Source: Polaribacter sp. NJDZ03 (lineage in GTDB: Bacteria; Bacteroidota; Bacteroidia; Flavobacteriales; Flavobacteriaceae). From it: a stretch of 64,000 nt of DNA. Of the stretch, positions 8,379 through 16,841 are shown in pieces; the stretch's first letter is position 1; the number at the start of each line of letters is the position of its first letter. The position numbers were made by a program, and so were the translations under genes. The notes under the pieces were generated by a model. It saw nothing but the letters and a program-made list of their open reading frames with translations. It searched no databases and was not told the origin of the DNA. The DNA is taken from the NCBI RefSeq assembly GCF_019263805.1, contig NZ_CP079195.1, forward strand, positions 1,331,001-1,395,000. The letters are read 5' to 3'.

Positions 8379-10034
8379 TTATAAGCTCAATAATTCTTTT
8401 GCGTGGGTAAGTGCTGAGTCCGTAATGTCTTTACCACTTAACATTTCTGCTATTTCTTTAATTCTTTCATCAGTAGATAAAAGTTTTAAATTAGTTGTGG
8501 TTACTCCTTTTACTTCTTGCTTATACACTTTGTAATGATTTGCACCTTTTGCAGCAATTTGCGGTAAATGTGTAATGGCAATTACTTGCATATTCTTACT
8601 CATTTGCTGCATAATAGCTGCTATTTTGTTTGAAACTTCACCGGAAACTCCAGTGTCAATTTCATCAAAAATAATGGTTGGTAGTTGTGTGTTTTCAGAT
8701 AAAATAGTTTTTACAGAAAGCATTATTCTAGATAATTCTCCACCAGAAGCTACTTTTTTCAACTCACCAAAACTACCACCTTTATTTGCAGAGAAAAGGA
8801 ATTCTAATTCATCTTTTCCGTTTGAAAAATAGTTTTTAGTTTGCTTTATTTTAATTGAAAAACGGGCATTTTCCATACCTAAATCGCTGAGTAAAGCGTG
8901 TAGTTCTTTATTTAGTTTTGGAATTGATTTTGTTCTTGCGCTTGAAATTAAATCTGCAACTTTGTCTAGTTTTTCAGAAACTTCACCTATTTCTTTTTGT
9001 TTTAGATTGATAACTTCATCTGCAGATTCTACTTGTGCTACTTTTTCTGAAAGTTCTTCAAAAATAGCTATCAATTCTATATTATTACCTACTGTATGTT
9101 TCTTCTGTAAATTGTATAATAACTGCAATCTATCATTAATCTCTTCTGCTTCATTCGGATTAAAATCTACATTTTCATTTGCATCTTCTAACTCCGTAAC
9201 AATATCATCAATCTCTATTTTTACAGAAGTAACCCTTTCTGAAAGATTTTGGTATTCTTTAGAAAATATTGCAATTTTAGACAACCTGTTTTCTAAAGTA
9301 TTTAGCAAATTCTGAATTCCGATTTCATCATTTACAGTAATTCCTAAAGCTTCAGATAAATTGTCTTTAATATCTTCTATATTGTTAAGTTTCTCTAACT
9401 TTTCTTCTAAATCTTCTTGCTCGTCAACTTTAATCTTTGCTTCTTCTAATTCTTTAAAAAGATGAAGGTTATAATCGTATTGTTTATTTGCCTCTTTTTG
9501 TTGCTCTTCTAAAACGGTAAGTTCTCTTTTTAATTTAGTCAACTGGTTAAAACCACGTTTGTAAGACGCTATTTTTGCGGTATTTTTTGCCAATGCATCT
9601 AAAATAGTAAACTGAAAGCTATTGTCTGATAATTGCATTGTTTGATGCTGAGAATGCACATCTATCAATTTAGACCGTAATTGATTTAAAACTGACAACG
9701 TAACAGGCGTATCATTAACAAAAGCTCTAGATTTACCAGATGGTAAAATTTCTCTTCTAATAATGGTTTCTGCCTCGTAATCTAAATCTACTTCGTTAAA
9801 GAAATCTTCTAAATTATAATTTGCAATAGCAACCTTTGCTTCTACCACACATTTTGTAGACGTATCTTTTAAAGAAGATAAATCTGCTCTGTTACCTAAA
9901 ACTAAACCTAAAGCTCCTAAAAGTATAGATTTACCTGCTCCGGTTTCACCTGTTATAATAGACAATCCCGAAGAAAAATCTATAGATAAGTGATTGATTA
10001 ATGCGTAGTTATTAATGGTAAGTTGTGCTAACAA
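8379..10034 (-). CDS. recN: DNA repair protein RecN
   Basis: SMC-like ATPase of 551 residues that acts early in double-strand break repair. Walker A is GETGAGKS at residues 29-36. A central coiled coil covers about residues 155-370, rich in E/K heptads. The signature region has SGGELSRIMLSVK, followed by Walker B IIFDEIDTGVSG. Length and order are normal for RecN. It follows porD by about 70 bases in the bamD-rpoZ-coaBC-porD-recN group. Confidence 0.96.
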   Translation of the reverse strand: MLAQLTINNYALINHLSIDFSSGLSIITGETGAGKSILLGALGLVLGNRADLSSLKDTSTKCVVEAKVAIANYNLEDFFNEVDLDYEAETIIRREILPSGKSRAFVNDTPVTLSVLNQLRSKLIDVHSQHQTMQLSDNSFQFTILDALAKNTAKIASYKRGFNQLTKLKRELTVLEEQQKEANKQYDYNLHLFKELEEAKIKVDEQEDLEEKLEKLNNIEDIKDNLSEALGITVNDEIGIQNLLNTLENRLSKIAIFSKEYQNLSERVTSVKIEIDDIVTELEDANENVDFNPNEAEEINDRLQLLYNLQKKHTVGNNIELIAIFEELSEKVAQVESADEVINLKQKEIGEVSEKLDKVADLISSARTKSIPKLNKELHALLSDLGMENARFSIKIKQTKNYFSNGKDELEFLFSANKGGSFGELKKVASGGELSRIMLSVKTILSENTQLPTIIFDEIDTGVSGEVSNKIAAIMQQMSKNMQVIAITHLPQIAAKGANHYKVYKQEVKGVTTTNLKLLSTDERIKEIAEMLSGKDITDSALTHAKELLSL

Positions 10035-10105
10035 ATTCTTTAAGTTTTAGAAGCTAAAATTAAGGAAAATTGTATCAAGAATAAACAATAATTATAAGGA
10101 ATGTT

Positions 10106-10996
10106 TTACTTAATATTTTTCCACTTAGCATTGTTATTTGGAGATATTTTTTTCACTATTTCAACTAGTCTATTTTTATTTCTAGAAGTAGCATCGTCTG
10201 AATACATATTTACTATTTCATCTGCCTTAGCATCAAAGAATACACGTATTAAATAATTACCAACAGTTTTATTATACATACTTTCTAAAGAAATTACAGC
10301 CTCTTCCATATTTTGTTTGGCTATACCTTTATTTAAAGAAAACTCATCTAACCCTCTTCTATGATAGGTGTAGCTGGCTGTTCTATATGCAGAAAGTTTT
10401 GGCGATAAAAAACTATCAATTAATAAAAATCTATTCTGTTTACCCACAACGTTTTGCCAAGATGCTAAACCACTTTGTTGTGCTTGCAACATTACATTTT
10501 CTGCTACTTTAAAAGACGACTCTCCACCATTTCTTTTAAAGGTGTCTCCATCTGCTCCTAAAATTACATTTGCATAAAAAACAATGGTAGAAATTAAATT
10601 ACTATCATAAGAGTTTTTATTAAAAATTAATGGGTCGAACTCATTGTATTTAAAATTGAAATCGTTGTCTTTTAAATTTAATACAGGTGATGCGTATGTA
10701 GAACCAAAAACCGGTCTTGTAGATTGAACTTGTATGGTTGCATTAAAATTATTTGCATCTCTAGAAGTAATGATAATTGTAAAAGCACAATCTATTCTCT
10801 CTTCTGGCTTTACTTCGTTATTTGTCCATTTGGTTTGATTTACAAACTCTGACAAAGATTTTTCTAATGTTTTAAAAACTTGCGTATTTGAACCTTGAAC
10901 CTGGTTGTAGTTTACAGTAACCAAGCAATTCAATTCTTGTGCTTTTAACAAAGAAACTGAAAATAAGAACAGAAAAAAGAATATAAGTTTACGCAT
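10106..10996 (-). CDS. porD: DUF4835 / PorD-like type IX secretion protein
   Basis: 296 residues with a cleavable signal peptide (hydrophobic run, then LKAQ near residue 20), so exported. The segment after the signal (ELNCLVTVNYNQVQGSNTQV) and the C-terminal NMYSDDATSRNKNRLVEIVKK are what I associate with the DUF4835 family, which current annotation often names PorD, a conserved accessory protein of type IX secretion. The place between coaBC and recN is typical of Flavobacteriaceae. Function is known only by genetic association, so the symbol should be taken as provisional. Confidence 0.75.
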   Translation of the reverse strand: MRKLIFFFLFLFSVSLLKAQELNCLVTVNYNQVQGSNTQVFKTLEKSLSEFVNQTKWTNNEVKPEERIDCAFTIIITSRDANNFNATIQVQSTRPVFGSTYASPVLNLKDNDFNFKYNEFDPLIFNKNSYDSNLISTIVFYANVILGADGDTFKRNGGESSFKVAENVMLQAQQSGLASWQNVVGKQNRFLLIDSFLSPKLSAYRTASYTYHRRGLDEFSLNKGIAKQNMEEAVISLESMYNKTVGNYLIRVFFDAKADEIVNMYSDDATSRNKNRLVEIVKKISPNNNAKWKNIK

Positions 10997-11017
10997 TCAT
11001 TTTGTGTGTTACTGTCT

Positions 11018-11068
11018 GGTTGAGCGCAGTTGAGACCTAAATTGAAACCCCTCGACTGCGCTCGAGAA
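11018..11068. repeat. CTCGACTGCGCTCGA-type palindromic element
   Basis: GGTTGAGCGCAGTTGAGACC (11018-11037) and CCTCGACTGCGCTCGAGA (just after) are near-inverse copies of each other. A single arm of the same family lies at 20540-20560. Its GC-rich core stands out against the local AT-rich background. Confidence 0.65.
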
Positions 11069-11079
11069 GATAAGAAATA

Positions 11080-12291
11080 TTAAGATATTTTACTTACAAT
11101 TTCATTCATAATATCTTTAGCTACTTCCTCTTTAGATTTTAATTCGAATGATTTTTCAGTCAAATCTTTATCAATAATAGTAATTTTATTTGTGTCTGTT
11201 GCAAAACCAGCTCCTTTATCTTGCAAAGAATTTAAAACAATAACATCTAAATTCTTACGTTTTAACTTCCCTTTTGCATTTTCTACCTCATTATTTGTTT
11301 CTAAAGCAAAACCAACTAAAAATTGGTTTTCTTTAATTTCTCCTAAAGAGGCTAAAATATCTTTTGTTGGCTCTAACTCAATCTCTAACGCAGAAGTCGT
11401 CTTTTTTATTTTCTGAGTAGCTACATTTTTTGGTCTATAATCTGCAACCGCTGCAGAAAGTATAGCAATATCAACTTCTTTAAAATATTTGTGAGCTGCT
11501 TTATACATTTCATCCGCAGAAACCACATCTATTCTATGAACTAAAGAATGTTGTATTTTTTGATGACTTGGACCAGAAATTAAAAAAACCTCAGCACCTA
11601 AATTAGCCGCTGCTTTTGCTATTGCAAATCCCATTTTACCAGAAGAATGATTCCCTATAAAACGAACAGGATCAATGGCTTCATAAGTTGGTCCTGCAGT
11701 CAATAAAAGTTTTTTTCCTTTTAAAGGTAATTTCGATAAAATATCATTTTCTATAAATGATACAATATCTTCAGGCTCTGCCATTCTACCTTCTCCTACC
11801 AAACCACTAGCTAACTCACCAGATGTTGCAGGAATAATTGTATTACCAAAAGATTTTAATTTTTCTAAACTTTCTTTTGTAGATGGATGAATGTACATAT
11901 CTAAATCCATTGCAGGCGCAAAATAGACAGGACACTTTGATGATAAATACGTTGCTAACAGCAAATTATTACACATACCATTTGCCATTTTAGACATGGT
12001 ATTTGCAGTTGCAGGAGCAATAACCATATAATCTGCCCAAAGACCTAAGTCTACATGGTTATTCCACAGTTCATTTTCAGCATCTTCTTTATCATAAAAA
12101 GTAGAGTGAACCGGGTTCTTAGAAAGTGTGGAAAGTGTAAGAGGTGTTATAAAATCTTTAGACGCAGGAGTCATAATAACTTTGACCTCTGCGTCTAATT
12201 TTATAAATAAACGAACTAAACTAGCCGTTTTGTATGCAGCAATTCCAGCAGTAATTCCTAATAGAATTTTTTTACCACTTAAAACAGACAT
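11080..12291 (-). CDS. coaBC: Bifunctional phosphopantothenoylcysteine decarboxylase / phosphopantothenate-cysteine ligase
   Basis: Two consecutive steps of coenzyme A synthesis in one 403-residue chain. Residues 1 to about 185 form the FMN-dependent CoaC domain (GITAGIAAYK, with APAMDLDMY at the PxMNxxMW position). Residues from about 190 form the CoaB ligase (LLTAGPTYEAIDPVRFIGN, then HSSGKMG). Its ATG overlaps the stop of rpoZ by one base, so the two are translationally coupled; this small rpoZ-coaBC arrangement is common in the phylum. Confidence 0.96.
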   Translation of the reverse strand: MSVLSGKKILLGITAGIAAYKTASLVRLFIKLDAEVKVIMTPASKDFITPLTLSTLSKNPVHSTFYDKEDAENELWNNHVDLGLWADYMVIAPATANTMSKMANGMCNNLLLATYLSSKCPVYFAPAMDLDMYIHPSTKESLEKLKSFGNTIIPATSGELASGLVGEGRMAEPEDIVSFIENDILSKLPLKGKKLLLTAGPTYEAIDPVRFIGNHSSGKMGFAIAKAAANLGAEVFLISGPSHQKIQHSLVHRIDVVSADEMYKAAHKYFKEVDIAILSAAVADYRPKNVATQKIKKTTSALEIELEPTKDILASLGEIKENQFLVGFALETNNEVENAKGKLKRKNLDVIVLNSLQDKGAGFATDTNKITIIDKDLTEKSFELKSKEEVAKDIMNEIVSKIS

Positions 12292-12611
12292 TATTCTGTT
12301 TCTGGAGTTCTAAAATACACTTTACCATTTAACCATTCTTCCATAGCCATAGCTGTTGGTTTTGGCAATCTTTCGTAAAATTTAGAAACTTCTATCTGTT
12401 CTTTATTTTCAAAAACTTCTTCTAAACTATCGTTATAAGTAGCAAACTCTTCTAATTTATCAACCAATTCTTTCTTTAAATCTCCGTTGATTTGATTTGC
12501 TCTTTTGGCAATAATAGAAATAGCTTCATAAATATTTTGTGTAGGAGCTTCTACTTCATTCTTATTATAAGTAATAGTACTTAAAGGTGCCTTTGTGTCT
12601 TTATAATCCAT
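12291..12611 (-). CDS. rpoZ: RNA polymerase omega subunit
   Basis: 106-residue Bacteroidetes-type omega. The stretch NIYEAISIIAKRANQINGDL corresponds to the conserved helix of omega/Rpb6, and the acidic C-terminal half with FYERLPKPTAMAMEEWLNGK is characteristic of the phylum. It helps assemble the beta-prime subunit. It starts 9 bases after bamD and shares one base with the start of coaBC. Confidence 0.9.
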   Translation of the reverse strand: MDYKDTKAPLSTITYNKNEVEAPTQNIYEAISIIAKRANQINGDLKKELVDKLEEFATYNDSLEEVFENKEQIEVSKFYERLPKPTAMAMEEWLNGKVYFRTPETE

Positions 12612-12620
12612 AATTAATTA

Positions 12621-13481
12621 TTATTTCTTTTTTGAATTTTGAACTTCAACTTGTTTTGCAATCAATGCTTCAATTCTTGCCTGTTCTTCTTGCAGGGTAG
12701 CTAACATTATATTTGAATCTTCCATAAATTGAGATTCTGGGTAATTTCTTTTTAACTTATCATATGCGTCTATAGCATCTTTTATACGTTCAGATTTTCT
12801 TCTATCATAACTTTTTAAAACAAAATCATGTGCCGCTTTTAATCTGTAATACAACGCTTCTTCTTTAAATTCAGAACCTAAATAGTCAGAAAGCAAATTA
12901 TCAAAAGCTTGTATAGCCGCTTTATAATTTCTAGAATCATACCCTGCTGTATTATAGTAGGTCATCGCAATTTCAAAATATTTTTTCTGAAGCTTATACC
13001 TTAATTCTTTATAATGCTGGTTTGCTTCTTCTATTTTATCTGAATCTGGAAACGTATTTATAAAACTTTGAAAAGCCTCTAATGCTTTATTTGTATCTGT
13101 TGGGTCTAAACTAAAACGTGGAGAAGCCAATTTATAGCTATACGCTGATAAAAAAGCAGCATCTTCTAGCTTTGAACTTTTAGGATAATTCTTTGCAAAA
13201 CGATCAAAATAATAACCAGATTGGGTATAGTTTTTCTCATTAAAATTAGACTGCGCTACCATAAACTGGATACGTTCCATTTGTGGTTTCCCTCTGTAAG
13301 TTGGTGTTATTTTATCAAACAAACGCAAAGCTTTACCAAACTTGTTACTTTCGTAAAGTTTCACAGCCATTTTATACTGCTCTTCAGCAGTACCTTTGTT
13401 TAATACTTTTTGATATTCACCACATGAAAATAATACAAGTGAGAACATCAATAAACACGCTAAATTTTTAATTTTTTGCAT
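12621..13481 (-). CDS. bamD: Outer membrane assembly lipoprotein BamD
   Basis: 286 residues with a lipoprotein signal ending in VLFSC (C20), followed by TPR-like helical repeats, for example YKMAVKLYESNKFGKALRLF and NYPKSSKLEDAAFLSAYSY. BamD works with BamA to insert beta-barrel proteins into the outer membrane. Leading the bamD-rpoZ-coaBC-porD-recN cluster is usual in Flavobacteriaceae. A perfect -7 box lies only 4 bases before the ATG, suggesting a leaderless transcript. Confidence 0.93.
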   Translation of the reverse strand: MQKIKNLACLLMFSLVLFSCGEYQKVLNKGTAEEQYKMAVKLYESNKFGKALRLFDKITPTYRGKPQMERIQFMVAQSNFNEKNYTQSGYYFDRFAKNYPKSSKLEDAAFLSAYSYKLASPRFSLDPTDTNKALEAFQSFINTFPDSDKIEEANQHYKELRYKLQKKYFEIAMTYYNTAGYDSRNYKAAIQAFDNLLSDYLGSEFKEEALYYRLKAAHDFVLKSYDRRKSERIKDAIDAYDKLKRNYPESQFMEDSNIMLATLQEEQARIEALIAKQVEVQNSKKK

Positions 13482-13485
13482 CGTG

Positions 13486-13493
13486 CAAAATTA
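13486..13493 (-). promoter_or_regulatory. -7 promoter box TAATTTTG before bamD
   Basis: On the minus strand the bases read TAATTTTG, a perfect fit to the Bacteroidetes TAnnTTTG box. The box ends 4 bases before the bamD ATG (13481), so transcription would begin at or next to the start codon. No convincing -33 TTG at the normal distance was seen. Confidence 0.5.
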
Positions 13494-13719
13494 GTGATTA
13501 AATATGGATAATAAAAGAATTTATTTTTACTCAAATAATTCTTTCCTTTTAGCTCTTAAATTAAATTTAAGATAACTGTTTCAATGAAAGTTCTAAATAC
13601 TCTGTATTAAGAACAACATCTGAAACTAAAACGCTTTTTTTGACAATAAATTATGTCCTATAATAATGACACAAAAGACGCAAAAAAAGCGATTAGTTGT
13701 TACTAAAAGTTTGTTAATA

Positions 13720-14232
13720 TTATGGTTGCACAGTTGGTACTGCAGTAATTAATTGTTTAATATCATTATCAAACAGGTAAAAACCTCCTTTATCATCACC
13801 AATTAACTTTATTTTATCTAAGATATTTCTTGCCAATGCTTCTTCTTCAATTTGCTCAGAAACGTACCATTGTAAAAAGTTATGTGTTGCGTAATCTTTT
13901 TCTTGTAAACAAATATCAATTAAGTCATTAATACAATCAGATACATACACTTCATGATTAAATAATTCTTGAAACATTTCTTTAAAAGCTCCAAATTCTA
14001 CCGGAGGTGCATCTAATGCAGATACTTTTGCATGCCCGCCACGTTCATTTACAAATTTCACCAACTTTAACATGTGCATTCTTTCTTCGTCTGAATGTGC
14101 ATACATAAATTGTGCAACTCCTTCAAAACCTAAAACTTCTGCCCAAGAAGCCATTGCCAAATATATTTGAGAAGATTGTGCTTCTACTTTTATCTGTTCG
14201 TTTAATGCTTTTTCAATAATTGGTGATAACAT
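13720..14232 (-). CDS. ftnA: Ferritin
   Basis: Iron-storage protein of 170 residues forming a four-helix subunit of a 24-mer. Ferroxidase ligands are visible in the helices (Glu in EQIKVEAQSSQIYLAMASWAE, the Glu-Glu/His set in SDEERMHMLK, and the Glu in helix C/D near YVSEQIEEEALA). Length is typical of bacterial FtnA. It starts 5 bases after dapA and is probably cotranscribed with it. About 240 bases with nothing recognisable follow before bamD. Confidence 0.94.
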   Translation of the reverse strand: MLSPIIEKALNEQIKVEAQSSQIYLAMASWAEVLGFEGVAQFMYAHSDEERMHMLKLVKFVNERGGHAKVSALDAPPVEFGAFKEMFQELFNHEVYVSDCINDLIDICLQEKDYATHNFLQWYVSEQIEEEALARNILDKIKLIGDDKGGFYLFDNDIKQLITAVPTVQP

Positions 14233-14237
14233 AATTT

Positions 14238-15116
14238 CTATTTAAAGTTCGTTACAAATTTAGCAATTTTAGATTGAAGTTCTGCACTTGCTTTTACTAA
14301 AGGTAAACGAACTTCATTTCTACAAATACCTAATTCTTGTAAAACTGTTTTTACCCCTGCAGGGTTATTCTCTTCGAAAATAAAATCTACAATGTCCATC
14401 ATTTTATAATGAATGTCATATCCTTCTTTGTTATTGCCTTGTAAACCATGATTTATCATCGTAGAAAACTGCTTCGGAAAAGCTTGCCCTATAACAGAAA
14501 TCACTCCAGAACCACCTGCTAATGCAACTCCTAAAGCCATATCATCATCTCCAGAAATAATTAAAAAATCTGCTGGTTTATCTTTTAACAGCGTATAATA
14601 CTGTTGTTGGTTATTACCTGCTTCTTTAATAGCGACTATATTGCTAAATTCATTAGCCAAACGTATTGTGGTTGCAGGCTCCATGTTTTTTGCAGTTCTA
14701 CCAGGTACATTATACAAAATAATAGGTAAATCTGTAGCTTGTGCAATCGCTTTAAAATGCTGATAAAAGCCTTCTTGAGTAGGCTTGCTATAATAAGGTG
14801 CTACAGATAGAATACCGTCTAAACCTGTAAAATCTCTTGTTTGTAGTTCTTCTATAACCAAACCAGTGTTGTTACTTCCAACACCTAAAACTAAAGGCAA
14901 ACGTTTATTATTTGTTTTAATAATAACATTTATTATCTCTTGTTTTTCTTCTTTGGTAATTGTTCCGCTTTCTCCAGTTGTACCATTGATAACCAAATAA
15001 TCTGTTCCGTTTTCGATGTTAAAGTTCACCAATTTTATAAGCGCATCAAAATCTACACTTAAATCTTCTTTAAAAGGTGTTATCAACGCAACTCCAGTTC
15101 CAATAAATTTTTGCAT
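14238..15116 (-). CDS. dapA: 4-hydroxy-tetrahydrodipicolinate synthase DapA
   Basis: Condenses pyruvate with aspartate semialdehyde, the first committed step of lysine and diaminopimelate synthesis. The 292-residue TIM barrel shows NGTTGES (residues 45-51), Y135 in LYNVPGR, and the Schiff-base lysine K164 in AIKEAG. A 99-base gap before the upstream DUF6913-type gene probably holds its own promoter, although only an imperfect box (TAATTTTA) is visible there. Confidence 0.96.
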   Translation of the reverse strand: MQKFIGTGVALITPFKEDLSVDFDALIKLVNFNIENGTDYLVINGTTGESGTITKEEKQEIINVIIKTNNKRLPLVLGVGSNNTGLVIEELQTRDFTGLDGILSVAPYYSKPTQEGFYQHFKAIAQATDLPIILYNVPGRTAKNMEPATTIRLANEFSNIVAIKEAGNNQQQYYTLLKDKPADFLIISGDDDMALGVALAGGSGVISVIGQAFPKQFSTMINHGLQGNNKEGYDIHYKMMDIVDFIFEENNPAGVKTVLQELGICRNEVRLPLVKASAELQSKIAKFVTNFK

Positions 15117-15215
15117 TATTATGTATTTTATAAGGCGTAAAATTACAATTTAATGCTGAATCTCATCATTAAAAAAACAATTCTTACCAAGAATAAACAA
15201 CTTTATTATTAAAGT

Positions 15216-15737
15216 TTAATTTTTTAGTTTTTTAAGAATTTGAAGGTATTTTTTTAGTTCTGATAAAAAAGCATCTACGTGTGTTGTTTTTTCAGAAATA
15301 TCTAACTCGTACAACTTAGGGTTCACACCAGAAAAACCTGCCTTAAAAGTAGCATTAGATTGTAAAATAGCAGTTTCTAAATACAAATTTGCTTCATTAA
15401 AATAACCTATTAATAAATCGAATGGTTCTTCTAAAAAACCTTTAAAACTAGGTTGAACATACATTCCTTTCCAATTAATATCTTTTTCTGAAAAATATTT
15501 AAATGAGACATCATCTAATTTAGAATACTTTTTAAAACTATATATTTTAACATTTTTAACGCCAAGAATCGCTTCTATTTTTGTTTGTAAATCTACACTT
15601 AAAGAAATACTTGCGGTTGTTAAAACACCTACAGATTTAATTTCCTTTTGAGAAACAATTCTGTGCTCAGATATTTGTTTGAGGTTTTTATCAAACTTTT
15701 TTTTGATTCTAGCTTCTTTTAACTTCAAAAAATTCAT
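15216..15737 (-). CDS. DUF6913-type conserved protein
   Basis: 173-residue soluble protein with a basic N-terminus (LKEARIKKKFDKNLKQ). I associate it with the flavobacterial DUF6913 family, often found next to dapA; there is no known activity. Alternating hydrophobic strands (SVGVLTTASIS, FDLLIGYFNEANLYLETAIL) suggest an alpha/beta fold. It starts 20 bases after the phytase-like lipoprotein gene and may be cotranscribed. Confidence 0.7.
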   Translation of the reverse strand: MNFLKLKEARIKKKFDKNLKQISEHRIVSQKEIKSVGVLTTASISLSVDLQTKIEAILGVKNVKIYSFKKYSKLDDVSFKYFSEKDINWKGMYVQPSFKGFLEEPFDLLIGYFNEANLYLETAILQSNATFKAGFSGVNPKLYELDISEKTTHVDAFLSELKKYLQILKKLKN

Positions 15738-15757
15738 TGCTTAAAATGCGTTAATTA

Positions 15758-16837
15758 TTAATGTACAATTTCTAATAAAATAAATTGATTTAATTGTCTG
15801 CCGTACACCTGAAAATTATCATCAGCAACTAAAACTAAAGATTGATTTCCGTTTGCTAATTTGGGTCCAAAAGTAATCCCTTCTATGTTATCTATAATTC
15901 CGTCTGTTAAGTGTTCTTTTATGTCATCAAAATTTAATAATAAGCGCTTTTTAAGCGGAATAAATTTAGACTCTTTTAAAGAATTTACATTTAAAACGTT
16001 GGTTGTTTTATCGTCTATAATTGCATCAAAAATTCTTACAACATTTCCATAAGCTCCATAACCACTTTGATACGTTCTTTCAATAATAAAAAAGTGATTT
16101 TCTTTGTATTCTAAAATTGAAGTAACGCCATTTAAATTGATGTTCCCTTTAGATGGTTTTGTAATATGTTCTAGTTGATACGCAAATTGCTTTGTGGCTT
16201 TTTTTGATGTTTTATCAAAATATGTAATTCTAACCGGAGATGATGCTTTTGTAAAAGTAGGATCTTCTCCGTCTGTTGTTAAAGGACCTTCCATTGCCAC
16301 CCAAAATCCTTTTCCATCCAAACTTTTAGACGAACCTTCAAAAACAGCATTGTGCTTTATCATTTTATTATCATTTAAACTTTTAGGAAGTTCGTAAGCG
16401 TCTATAAATTTTCCGTTTAGATCTGTCTTAAAGATAGTCGGACTTTTATCATTATTAATAGATCCTTCCCCAACAAAATAAACCTCTTCGGTTTCTGAAT
16501 TTACAAAAATAGATTCTAAATCTAAGACATTTTCTTTATAATAAGATGTAGTGGTATCGTTTAGAAAAACAACATTTTCAAAATCTACTGTCTCAATTTT
16601 ATTTTGTTTGATGCTAATTTTAGCTTTCACAAAACGCGGATTTCTAGCATCATCTACCACAAAATAATACGCGCCGTTTGCATAATCTACACCCGATAAA
16701 CCACCAATAATTGAATTTTGAAACGAAATTGAATCTGCTAAAACAAATTCATCTAAAAAATTTAACTGCGTCTGCTTCGTATTTTTACAAGAGAAAAAAA
16801 GACTTGTAAGTAGCACACCAAATATTACTTTTTTCAT
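15758..16837 (-). CDS. Phytase-like esterase-family lipoprotein
   Basis: 359 residues with a lipoprotein signal ending in LFFSC (C17). The body reads as a beta-propeller with repeats such as GGLSGVDYANGAYYFVVDD, LDLESIFV, ITFGPKLANGNQSLVLVADDN, which match the esterase-like activity of phytase family (PF13449 type). The substrate is unknown. Starting 4 bases after the ABC permease/peptidase gene, it is almost certainly in that operon. Confidence 0.8.
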   Translation of the reverse strand: MKKVIFGVLLTSLFFSCKNTKQTQLNFLDEFVLADSISFQNSIIGGLSGVDYANGAYYFVVDDARNPRFVKAKISIKQNKIETVDFENVVFLNDTTTSYYKENVLDLESIFVNSETEEVYFVGEGSINNDKSPTIFKTDLNGKFIDAYELPKSLNDNKMIKHNAVFEGSSKSLDGKGFWVAMEGPLTTDGEDPTFTKASSPVRITYFDKTSKKATKQFAYQLEHITKPSKGNINLNGVTSILEYKENHFFIIERTYQSGYGAYGNVVRIFDAIIDDKTTNVLNVNSLKESKFIPLKKRLLLNFDDIKEHLTDGIIDNIEGITFGPKLANGNQSLVLVADDNFQVYGRQLNQFILLEIVH

Positions 16838-16841
16838 TTTA

